This document shows positions 22,597 to 34,400 of a DNA stretch of 64,000 bases, piece after piece. How positions within the stretch are numbered: the first letter of the stretch is position 1; each line of letters starts with the position of its first letter. The position numbers and the translations under genes are program-made. The stretch spans positions 868,001 through 932,000 of the forward strand of contig MJGA01000005.1 of NCBI GenBank assembly GCA_001910725.1, written 5' to 3'. The DNA is from Phanerodontia chrysosporium. Its lineage: Eukaryota; Basidiomycota; Agaricomycetes; Polyporales; Phanerochaetaceae. Below the pieces are notes generated by a model, which saw only the letters and a program-made list of their open reading frames with translations, did no database searches and was not told the origin of the DNA.

Positions 22597-24569
22597 ATGG
22601 ACGCCAGCAGCGCCGCCTCCGCCGCACAGGCAGAGGCCATGATGCAGGCCGCCGTCGAGTCCATCAAGACTCTCCTCAGTCCGCTCCTTATCCTGGTTTG
22701 TGTCGCATTAATGTCCGTCGCGCCGCCCCGCTCCGCCTCCGCCCGCGCTGTGACTGAACTGAGGTCCCAGATTCTTCGGCGTGTTCTCGGCCCAGGTCTA
22801 TGCGTACTGGTTTGCGTACCAGAACGACGCCACGAGCCTGCGCGTGTTCGTCTTGGTGCTATGGTGCGTTCCATTGCCCCTCTCGCGCACCCGTGCCGGC
22901 CTGACATGTTCGGACGCATAGGTTTCTGGAACTGCTACACACGATATTCTGCATGCACATGCTCTACACGTACTTTGTGGACGACATCGGCGCGCCGTTA
23001 AATGCCGCAACGATCATCTGGAGTGCGGCTGTAAGTCCTGTTCGCTTCCCTAGAATTTAATCTCAATTCTAACATGTCTCGAAGGCGTCGATTTATGCAG
23101 AGGTATCCATAGCAGGGGCTTCGCAAGGGTGACTATTCGATGCCCTCTGAAGCGTCCATTCTCGCTGATCCACCGCTCTAGATACTTCATCTACCGTCTC
23201 TGGGCATGTAAGCATCGCTTTCTCATCCGTATACGAGGTGGTCCTGATGTCCGGAAAAGTGAGCAACAAGAACTGGCTTGTCGCAGGCGTCCCGGTACGC
23301 ACCTTGCAGCGCTGCCTGTTTAAAAGAGAGACTGATAATCCATGCAGGCAATCCTTTTGGCCGGTCGTATGGGTACGCTCAAGCAATGCGCTGGTGATAG
23401 ACGATACTGACCTCCGTGGCGCCTTACAGCTATCGGTTTCGGTACGTCTTCCCGCCCTGCACACTCCGACAGGATCCTAATATGTCTCGTGCCTCTCAGC
23501 CACCGCTGTCTTCCTGTACGTGCTCCAACCCGAAGAGCCCGCGGACACCACAGCTAACCCACGATGCAGCATGAAGTACGACACCTGGGTTGAGTTCCAC
23601 GCACAGCGATCGTCGCGGGTGCGCTCGTCCCCTTCTCCACACCTCTCCGCGACCCACTGACGCTGCCCTTCCGGCAGGTCACGACCGACTGCGGCCTCGT
23701 GCTCTCCGCGATGGTCGACATCATCGTGACGCTCCTGCTTTCGTACTACCTGCACAAGCAGAAGACGACCTTCCGGCGGTGCGTCGCGCTTTGCCTCACT
23801 CTAGGGGGTTGTGCTTTGCTGACGCGCGGCACCCCTCGTGCAGGACGCAGCACATCATGCAGCGCATGATGTTCTACTCCATCAACACCGGCGCGATCAC
23901 CATGTGCGTGTGTTTCCTTCTTTCTGTTCGCACTCCTGCTGATCATGCACCGCCGTGCTTGCAGGTGCTGCTCTATCTCTGCGCTGTTCATGGTGCGTTT
24001 ACGCCATCCATGCCTGATGCGATGCTGACCGCGAACACAGTTCAACTTCCTCACGACGAGCCTGATGTTCGGCGGTATGGTCGAGATCCTATCAAAGCGT
24101 GCGTGTGCCCTCCATTTCTAGCCTCTGATGAACACGCCTTGACGCTGACCGGCCCGAGACAGTGTACGCGAATTCGGTGCTTGCGATGTGAGTCCGCTCT
24201 GCGAGTCGGCGGTTGTGGTTGTGTGCTTACTGATGGTGACGCACAGGCTGAACGCGCGGAAGCACCTCAAGAGCAAGTTTACAGACAACACAAACTCGAT
24301 CCCGCTCAACTTCACGAGCCAGGAGAGCCGGGGGACCGTCGACGTCAGCGTGAGTCTCCTTCCCTCTCTTTCCTCTCCGCTCGCCCCCAGAGAGACCACA
24401 GCTGACGTGCGACGTGTGTGCTCTGCAGGGCGGCGTCCGCATCGACATCCGCAAGGACGTCATGGACGACCGCGTAAGTCCCGCCGAGCTTGAAGCGCAA
24501 CTGCCGCCGCGGCCCAGCTCACGATACGTCCAATTCCAGGAGGCGCACCCCGTCAAGGCCGAGTTCTGA
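22597..24569 (+). CDS. DUF6534-type fungal integral membrane protein
   Basis: About 14 small exons give a protein of some 330 residues with several membrane spans. The start MDASSAASAAQAEAMM leads into the first helix (LLILVCVALIFFGVFSAQ, across the first intron). Then follow LRVFVLVLWFLELLHTIFC, RYFIYRLW, SNKNWLVAGVP, AILLAG, GLVLSAMVDIIVTLLLSYYL, MMFYSINTGAITM and LYANSVLAMLNARKHL. The order of helices, the 'LE.LHT' in helix 2, the 'SNKN' loop and 'LY.NS.LA.LN.R' at the end are typical of the agaricomycete DUF6534 family. The first intron donor is probably the GT after ATTAAT near 22710. No function is established. The C-terminal tail (GGVRIDIRKDVMDD) is cytosolic-looking. Frame is intact. 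Confidence 0.85.
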
Positions 24570-25411
24570 GCAGGCCGTCTGTCCTTCATGTGTCCGCTGC
24601 CGTTCGCATCCCGCCCGCCCGCCCGCCCTCGCCCTCGCCCTCGCCGCCGTCGGCTTGCCACACCGTGCCCTTGCGCCCTATAGACCCTTCTGCCCCGAAA
24701 ACGGCCCTCCCCAATCATGTGTGTGCACGCTCTCGACGCCCGTTGCCCTTCCTCCGGCATCCGGCATCCCGCGCAGGCGAACGACGACTCCAGAGCGGGG
24801 CTTACAACTTTTATCATTATTCTCCACGAGTTATGCGTGGAGAGCGCGAGGCGGGCCCCGCCCTCCCGGGAGCTTCGGGGCGGGCTCTGCCTGGCTTGTT
24901 CTTCTTATCCACCGTTTTACCTCTTGTTTTTGTTCTTCTGTTGTTCTGTTGGGCGGGATGGACTCTCGAGATATGTCGATACGGTAACATAACATATGCG
25001 TTGCACACGCCCACACTAGCAAGTACTCTACGCCGCCTTTTTTCTGCTACCTGTCTGTTTTGTCGTAGACACGCTCTGGATCGCATCGGATGTTTTTGTC
25101 CCGCTGTAAGGGTGTGCCAGGCCGCCGTCATTCGGGAATTTCTCGCTGCAGAACCATTCGCAAATACTCGCCTAAATCTTGCAAACTCTGCGAACTATCG
25201 CACTTCCGCCCAGAGGCCGCCCAGTCCATGTGCTAATAAAACAATAGAATTATGCGTAAACTGTACAAGAGGGTCATGCGTTGCGTTTCTACATATCGGT
25301 GCGTGTGGGGATCAGGCTCTGCATCAATGCATGTGCTTGCGTGGTGTGCGGTCATAGCGGTAGTCAGGATAGATGGGTGCGTCTCGTCTTCGTGCGGGCC
25401 CGTTCGCCGTC
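24570..25411. other. Convergent 3' intergenic region with simple repeats
   Basis: Stops of the DUF6534 gene (+) and TOM1 (-) flank this 840-base stretch. It holds a CCCG/CCCTCG simple repeat at about 24607-24645 and an AATAAA at 25235-25240 in plus orientation. Open frames are shadows. Confidence 0.5.
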
Positions 25412-28400
25412 TCATGCGAACCCGAAGCCTTCGCCTCCCTCGTGGATGGCCAGAAGCAGCTGCTGTCGGAGCATCTCGTAGGACGAGTACTGTGGTAGAT
25501 CAATCTGGTTGAAGCCTAAAGTGGATTTCTGTCAGGACCGGCCCACCAGTAGCACGAGAACATAAATTCTTACAGGTATGTGCCTGGGGCAGGCGGTCAA
25601 CCTCGCCGTACGCCTTGTGGATCGAGAACCTCTGGACACCCTGGACACCCTGCAGTTCGACGAAACCGCCAAGCGGTACTCGAGATGTGCCAGTTGCGAA
25701 GCTGAGGACCTTTGCGCGCTCCTCACGGTTGAACGACTTCAAAGCGCGCCAGAACCACACGATGACGGGATCTGAGCTAGTGTAGCCGTTGTACTCCGTC
25801 GCGGCACGCCACTCGTCGACGTCGATGTCGGGGGTACCAGAGATGAGCAGCTCAAGCTCCTTCTCGTCAAACTGAAGGAGACTCGCGTTAGTTCTAGCAC
25901 GAAAGCATAGAAAAGTTTACATACGATCTGGATCAGGTCCTTCGGAATGATCTCGTAGAAGCCTGACAGGAGTGCCTCTATCTGTTCCTTGATTGACGAG
26001 TACAGACGGTAGTTGGCGGAAAGCTGAACAAACTCCCGCTTGTTCTCGTTTGTCACCGAAATCTGGGCTCCGTTTTCTTTCAGCTCGATGAGCTTCGTGA
26101 CGCCGAACTAGCACGAAATTCAGCATAATGATCTTGCGCAGCAGGATCGTAAGACTCACCTCGTCCGCCTCCACGCTGAAGGTGAGATCAAGTGGTGTCG
26201 GGTCGTTCTCCAGGATCCAGCACAGGGACTTGTAGTACTCGGGATCGACCCACTCAACGTCGCGGTAGTCTACAGGCTTGCCAAGGATCTGCCTGTACAA
26301 GCTCCTCGCGAAGTATGCATCGAGCAGACGTCCATCGTAGATAGCTTTTCCGATGATACGGCCGACGAACTTGAAGAACGACAAGTGCTCCGGGTTGATC
26401 GATGATGCCTTGTTCGGCTGGTACGTGAGCCGATCCGCAGCGCAAGGCTGGAAGAGGCAATAGTTGGGATCGAACATCTGCCGGGCAAGGATCTGGAACC
26501 ACTCGCGCGTGACACCACCGGCGTCGACACCTTCCTCGTCGTAGAATCGTACGCTGAGCTTGCCGTACTTGATCTGCTCTCCCGACTTTCGCTGCAAGTA
26601 CTGGAAGCTGTCCTCGAAGACGCGCTGACGACGAACGTTCAACTGCAGTGTGCCATGATGTTCCCGTGAGTGTGGACGACGGTGAAGCTGCTGGTTGAAG
26701 TAGTTCCGCTTGTTGTCGAAGTCGAGCACGCGAGGATTGTTGACTAGGAGGGAGAATGATCCGCTCATGAGGGACGGGTTGTTCCGCACCATCAAGTTCA
26801 GCACCTTTCTGTGTGCATCGGTGAAGGAGACAAACAGGTCTTCCATGGATTCGCGCGCAGTTGTGGGTGTCCGTGGGGAGGCGGATGCACGCAGTGCACG
26901 AGATGTTAGAGTGTTCGACGCCTTCGGGCCAACGTACTTGCAGACCACCATGAGAGACTCGATCAAAGGCAAAAGAACGGTCGCGATATGCTCGAGGTCT
27001 GTCCGCTCTTCAATGATGGACAAGCAGTCTCCCAGGCGTCTCCAGAGCGCAGTAAAGCGGAAGCCTTCATATATGCTTTGGACCTTCTCGACGTCCTCGT
27101 TTGCGGCGTCCGCCGAAGTGGCTATCGACTTCGGTGAGTACATGTAATCGATAGTCTTCAGCAGTCTCAGGAGCTTGGCCTGGTCAGAAGATGCCGGGGA
27201 GAACTTTGATGCGACAGTTAGCGCGACATCTTCCGTGCGAGACTCTTGCAGTGCTGTCGCTAGCTCGTCGAGAGATGAGTAGAGACGTTGGCCAAACTCC
27301 TGAGCTCTGGTGCAAAGCTCCTGAGCGATGACGTCGCGTGCTCCCGGAACAAACGACAGATGCTGAATGAGCGCCAAGGTATGCGAGAAGGCACGACTGG
27401 AGCACTCTCCGGCCGTGAGGATGTTGACGACGTGGCGAAGAACTTGCTGAGGGATATTCGGTGGGTGCGAGAGTAAGACCTTTTCGGCAGTAGGAGGCAG
27501 AGCCTGATTGCCAGTAATCTCCGGCGCATTCGAAGGAGCTGATGTACAAATTTAGTCGCGACTATATTGTCTGGCAATTGGACCTACCTGAACCATGAGC
27601 CTGTGGAGGAGGTGCGGTTGAACCTGCTGGAATGACTGATTGGGCTTCGCTCGGGACTGCGGCGCTGCTGCTTGTCTCAGGCTTGGCCTCCTTCTCTTTC
27701 TCCTTCTCCTTCTCTTTCTCGCCCTCCTTCTGCGCATCCTTGAGGCTAGTGAGAGGTTTCGTGACGAGCGAGAGCAGGCCGGCGACCGATTCCATGAGTG
27801 ACGGTGTGCGCAGCAAGGTCTGGCGATCGAGCTGTCCAAGGAGAAGGACGACAGGATAATACGTCTGCGAGGTCTGCTTCTCCTTTCCTTTGCCCTTCTT
27901 CGAGCCCGTGCGTCTCAAGCCGGCTGGTAACTCCTGTTCGGTGAGGAAGAACACCGAGGATGCCTCATTGGTTGCAGTGATGTATGTGAGAGCATCCAGG
28001 CACCTTTGCGCGACCAACTCCGGGACCACTTCCGGCTGTGGGAGGGTGACTTTACTTGGAGTCCGTGGGGTCACCGGAGTCGAAGGTTTCGTCGTTCGGA
28101 AGGACATCTGCGCGAAGCTTCTATCGATAGACGAGAGATCCCCTGTACCGTCCTGCAAGATTCCCAGAAGCAGGTTGAAGATATCCGTTCTTGTCTTCCC
28201 GTTCTCCGAGAGATTGACGAGAACTTTTGACAACAGATTCTTCCTCAGGACTTGAGGGAAGAAGAGCAGTCGTATGAGAACGGCGATCGCATGCTTGTCG
28301 AGGAGCTGGATAGCTTCCCGCGGAGTCGAAGGCTTGCTGATAGCCGTTGATGGTTGACGGCCGCCTGGTCGAACAGCAAGTGGGACTGGAGGTTGGGCTC

Positions 28401-31400
28401 GTGCTCGGGCAGCAGTCTGAGCGTCACGGAAGAGACCGACTTCAGCCAGCATATGAGGTGGTAATGCTTGGATGAACATGTCGTCGGAGTCCATGAGCAC
28501 TGTTTGCCGCAACGCAGGATCAAGGCTAGCAAGGAAGTCTGCCGGGTCCATCTCTGCAGGAGCTGCTGGCTGAGCGGCTGTCGCAGCCTGTTGTGCCTGT
28601 CGACGCGCGCGTTCGAGATTTTCTTGCTGTATGATCTCTGCGCGAAGTTCTGGCGGCAAAGCGTCAAGGAACTCTGGGCTAATTTGTGAGTCCACAGGAC
28701 GTTCCACGCGAGCCGCACGCTGGTCACGGATGTGCTGATTCAGGACCTCCTCCCGCATGTCGTCCGGCAGAGCCTCAAGGAACGTCGGATCGATGCCAGT
28801 ATCCGTGATGTCGACTTCGTTGCCGTGAATGAGCACTGTGACGCGCTCAGGGGCCGAGGAGGAGCTGGTTTCCGGTTGTCCTTCTGTACTGGTAGGTTGC
28901 TCTTGCGCAGCAGCGTCCGCCATCTCTGCATCGGTATCTGCGCTCATGCTTGCAGCCTGTGCTTCGGCAGCTCTAGCTTCAGCCTCGAGTCTCTCCTTTT
29001 CGGCTCTCACGCGTTCCTCTTCTTGGCGAGCCTTTTCCTCTTCCTCCCTCTTCCTCGCGGCCTCCTCTTCGGCCTTTTGTTGCGCCTCCCTGCGCCTAGC
29101 AGCTTCTTTCTCTTCCTCGATCTTAGCCTTCTTGTGAGCTTCGATGGCCTCAGGCAAAAGTGCCAGTACGACGTGGCCAGCGATCTTGGTGATTCGGCTT
29201 TGCTCGAATCGACCATGCAGCGACTTGACCTCCTCCGCCCAACGATCCCTCGTAAGCAGGGGTTCAAACCCACGCCCATCACTGCGGCCATCATTCCGAG
29301 GGGCACGCTCGAGACGGATGTGAGCAGAGATACCCGCACCACGGCCGTGACGTCCAAGTTGTGGGATGAGCTGATTCGCGGGAACATCGATGCGGATGGT
29401 CTCGCCAGCGCCGCCACGACCCTGAATGATATGCTGGAAAAGCTGCATCGCTCCCTCTCCGATGGCGTGTTCAATGGAGTTGAGCAGATCCTGAGGGAAG
29501 CCAGCAATTACCCCACGATGGCCGCGACGAGAAGATCGAGACTGCGAGTTTTGAACAGCAACGTTAGGGTCCAGGAGAAGAGGATGAGTCGTGCCTTCGG
29601 GAATACCAGCAGATGTCGTGCGGGGACGACCGAAAATGTCAAGACCGTCATCATCTGTGGGGCATGATAGAGGTTATCATAGGATCAAAACGAGCATCGA
29701 ATTAACTCACCACCACGGCGGCGTCCTGGACGGACCATGCCATGCCAGAACACGTGGTCACCTTCACGGCCATTGAACTCTGCAGGGATTGGCTGGAAAA
29801 GGTTAGCGAAAGAGGGTGGTGCACCGAACATGTCCGGTTGAGCAGCCTCTTCCTCCGGAACGAAGACATCTAAGTCGTCCGCGAAGCTGGTCCGCCGCAT
29901 GTTAACCTCTGTTGATTAGACGGGTCAAATGGTACGTACTCGCCAGCCTCGGACATCATATCGCCCTCTTCTTCATCTTGACCACCCATTATCGGTATAC
30001 CTTCTGTATTCCGCGGTCAGTCATGAAATGACGTTGATGGTAGCGCCACGTACCTTCGCCTTCATCGCCTTCCATATCGTCTCCGCCTTCGTCCACGGCG
30101 CCATCCTGTGGTGGTGGCATTAATACCCATGGCGCCTCGGAAGAGTCGTGACGTCTCACCTGCCACATGACTTCTGCCTCTTCTGCCGCTTCTTCGTCGT
30201 CTTCTGAGTCCTCTTCGCCTTCCCCGTGCTCTTCCTCGTTCTCTATGAGGTCTTCTTCTTCCTCTTCCTCGTTCCAGCCGCCTTCGGAGTCGCCGGTCTC
30301 GTCTTCAAGCTCTTCCTCCAGAGCCTCGGCGTCTTCCTCATCGGTAGCTGATGTATCTTCGCTTCCGGTCTCTTCGTCTTCATACATCTCGGCGTCTTCG
30401 TCTTCGTCTTCACCATCTTCGTCCATCTCGTCGTCGTGACCGTAGTGAACATCCTCCATTTCCTGGCAAACCAGTAAGTCATGTGCAAGCACGATGCAAA
30501 CCGCTATTAACTTACACCTCCGTACCTACGCGGAACATTTGTTAATGATAACGAATGTGTAAGAATAGATAGGTACTCACATGCCGAGAGAAGAATTGCG
30601 ATACAGGTCGGGAGCCTCTTCGCGCTCTGCATCCTCCATTTCCTCATCTTCGTCGTCTTCGGAAATCTCTGAGTCGACACTCTCTTCCTTCTCATCCAAG
30701 GGCGAATCCTTCTGCTTGTCTGAAGCTCGGCTCATCTTGATAGCGATCTTTGTCCTGTGCGAATTACAGTGAGCAGCCGAGTATGCAGCACTTCAAGATG
30801 ACTTACAGATACTCCAGTGGGCGCAAGATTCCTGTGACCACGCCCCGAATGTCCGGGAAGTTCGGGTCGACTTCGGCCAAAGCATTGGTAAGAGTCGCGA
30901 CGAAATTCTTCTCGAGCATGACCTTCGCTATATGAGTTGGAGCATCATCGTTGATCTTTCGAGCACCAGTGTTAAAGCGGACGGTCAAGAGACGGTAGCA
31001 TAGATCAGCGAGCGCGAGAAGGCGACTGTACCGCGCCTCGCCGGTCTCGTGCCAGGGAGGTCCTTGATGGCGCGGTTAATAGCATCCAAGACAAACTTGC
31101 GCACCGAAGCCCGCTCGGGAGGAACATCCTTAATGTCTGTCGGAGTGGTGTCGACGCAAAGAGCAACGATGACCGACATTGCCCAGTTGCAAAGCATGAT
31201 CTGCTGCTTGGCTTCTGGGGCGGCGAAGGGTTTATTGTACCGAAGGACAGGAGATCGTTGATGAGGAACTGCAGTGCGTGAGTTCTGTGTTTCTCCTTGG
31301 CTGGTGTATGGGTTCTCTTCTTCGGACTGTAGGACAAGAACGCGACCTTGCATGAGTCATAGGAGAACAGAAGTTCGGTGAGACACTGCATCACGAAGCA

Positions 31401-34400
31401 GGAATACGTATGGTCGATAGCAGCAGTTGAAGGATCCTTGGTCTCGGTCGGAGTCGTTTCTGAAGTGTTACCCGGCTGCGCGGTGGAGGAGCCAGACGAC
31501 GATCCAGTACCTTCGGCAGATGACTTCTGCTCTGGTGCCTTCACAGACTTGATGAGTTCGCTAATGAGGAAATGCACCAACGAATCCAGGGACTCTACAG
31601 CAGAGCGCTGCGTGATGGGCGTGTCAATCTGCATCTCGCCGTTTCCGCCGGCGCTGGGACTACTCTCCGAGCTAGGCTTCGATGCCTCCTTCAGACTGAG
31701 ATTCTTGACGGGACTGTAAGGGCTCGATAGTCTGCACACTTCTGCTGTTGCCTGGACGAAAGCCTGAGGATCGCGTAACGCCATTGCGCCACAGCTACGA
31801 ACGAAGCCAGTGACTTCCAGTAGTCGATGACGAGGGTTGGACAGGAACGCCTTGACTTCTTGTTGCATGATCTGCTTGAGAGTAGCCGGGTCCTCGACGA
31901 TGTGACGGAGAATGCTCGCGATGTACGGATGAGTGCCAGGAGCACTGGTCGACGTCGGCGACTCCCTGAGAAGTCGGAACAGGGCGCTGATGCCATCCCT
32001 CTTGACGAATTCCAGAGCAAGAGTATGGTCACGAGTCAGGAGCATGAACAGCCTCAGAGAAGAGAGCAGTTCGTCCCGAGGGAGCTGAGGCACGTGAAGC
32101 AGACGCAGGCAGAAGTCGAGGATGACTGGTCGTTTCTCATTGAACTTGGGCCCGGTCTCGAGAGCGTCGATCTCGGGGAGAGGCTCGTCTTCCTTGGTCG
32201 GCAGACCGACCGACCGAGGCTCCTCGCCCATCATGAGAAGAGCTTCTGTGACAAGCAGATGCGAAGCCAGCCATTTCGGAATAGTCACATGGCCATTCTC
32301 GACGTTGATCGGTGTGGACAGCAGCAAGCCAATGAGCGTATCCATCAGGCTGGTAGCCTCCGCCTCAGGCATCGCAGCGAGGGGCGACGAAGGGTCGTTG
32401 AGCACCAGCGCAAGAATGCGGAACCGTACGGACAAGGGCTGTTCATGGTGATCGAGGGCGGCACCAGAGAACTTCTTCACGTCTTCGACAAGCAAATTGA
32501 CGGCCTGATCGCGATATGGTGCAGACGGTCCGACAAACACCTTCTGGACATCGAAGACAAGGGCAGGGTGCTCATCGACGAGGCCCAGAATGCGGCTACC
32601 GAGACCTTCCTTGAGAGGCTCGCGGAGTTCGTTCAGCTCTTTGAGCCACTCCTGGTGGGACTTCTGAGGTGCTGGCGGAGGTGATGATGTCGACGGTGCC
32701 TCAGCCTCTGGTACAGGTGTCGTTTCAGCGGCTGCAGGGTCAGGTTCAGCAACAGGTTCAGCTGCAGGTTCAGCCACAGGTGCTGGCGCCGCGGGAGCAG
32801 CGGCCTCCGCCTCCACTGGCTGCTCTGCCGGCTGCTCCAGTGGTGCTGGTGCAGGAGCATCCTCAGCAGCAGGTGCAGGCTGGGCGACGGCGGCCGGTCC
32901 CGGTGCAGGATCAGGAGGAAGCGGGAACGGCTGAGCAAGCAAGAGCTCCGTAGCATGACTGACGTTGTTCCGTGCACGTATGAGGGCTCGCTCGGCGGCA
33001 GACCGCGGGAAGCCCATGTCAGTGAGCTGGCGAATCCTGTTCTCGTCTGGGCCAATTGTACGGGTAGCAATGGGAATTGTAGAGACGATAGATGGTGCCA
33101 CAGGCTCGACCTCCTTGATCTCCTCTTGGTCGGTGTTGAGAAGCTCCAACACTGCGTGAATGACGGATTTGCTGACACCGAGAGGCGCAGATATCAGCCA
33201 TGACGACTGCCAGATATCTTTCAGCAGAGGAAGGATGGCGATCCTCAGCTGAACAACGAGGTTGCGAGGATCGAACCAGCCAGGCTCAGTATCCTTCTTG
33301 TCAGTGGTGAGCAAGAAACTAGATTGCGGCGAGTCGACGATCGGCTTGAAGGAGATGAGAGGGTGTAGGAGATGGAGAGCGACCTTCAGACCGCCGTGTG
33401 CATGGATGAGAGTCTGAGACTGAAGGTCTGTGCGCTCTTCGGGAGTGATGGGAGTGATCTCCTCGATGGTCGCGATGAACTCGCGGCACAAAGTGACGAT
33501 AGAGTCAATACCGCCCTTGCGCAGGAACGCCTGGAGCAATACTGTATGTGCGACCTTGGAGTTGGTGCGCTCTGGAACCTCAATCGTAAGTGCACGTCCC
33601 TCGTTCAAATGGGTTCTGAACTTACCATCGATCAGAAGAATGGTGACGAGACCCAACATCATCGTATAGTACGTGAACAGATTCCTCTTATCATCGGTCT
33701 CCCTCGGCGACAGATGCTTGACGGCGACATCCGCCACGACATCAGCAGCGTCCAGAATTCGTTGTCTCTGAGCCGGATCGGGGTTCCGACGCGTCTGGAA
33801 GAGCCGCACCACGGACTGGAAGAACGGCGCGAGAGAGTTCGGAAGCTGGCTGGCGAGGTGCTTCAGGGCCTTCATGTTGGTCTCCTTGGGATCCTTCTTC
33901 GCAGCTTGCTCCGGCTTGGGTGTCGCAGTCGCAGACGTCTCGGGCTGAGAGCCATTCGCTGTCGCCGATGGCCCAGGGGTTGTGGCTTCCGAGGACACGG
34001 ACATAGGGGTCTCTACCGAGGTCGTACTTGCTTCAGGAGTCTGTTGCTTTTCTTCGATGCGAGTCGACATCTTCTCCTTCAGCATGACGTTCTCCCAAAT
34101 CGAGGAACGGTGAAGGCTGCCGAGACCAAGCAAGATGTCCCCAGTGCCGGCGCCAGTGACCGACTGCAGGAGAGTTGTTAGGGCGCGTCCTTGAGAGAAG
34201 CCGGCTGTCGCAAAGATGTCCGAGAGCAGCATGATACGGACGTGCAAGGTGACGAGGTTCCGGAAGGCGACGTTCGCTTCAGTTGCCTGTTGATCGTCCT
34301 CGGCTGCCGCCAACTTCAGGTACTTCGAATCTCCAGCGTTGTCGTCGCGAAGGTTTGTCGTCGCCTGCAGGGACTCGTTCACGATCTTGACGATGAAGGC

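Noticed and set aside
24600..24650. CCCG and CCCTCG repeats as a possible telomere-like or regulatory array
   Set aside because: Only a few imperfect units in the 3' flank of a gene; ordinary simple-sequence expansion is enough.
29259..29272. Second T-loop-like motif (GGTTCAAACCC)
   Set aside because: It lies inside the TOM1 reading frame (GFEPLL on minus) and has no tRNA arms around it.
31827..34181. Long plus-strand frames of 285 and 269 residues opposite TOM1
   Set aside because: They are antisense shadows of the conserved TOM1 coding frame and lack any family signature.
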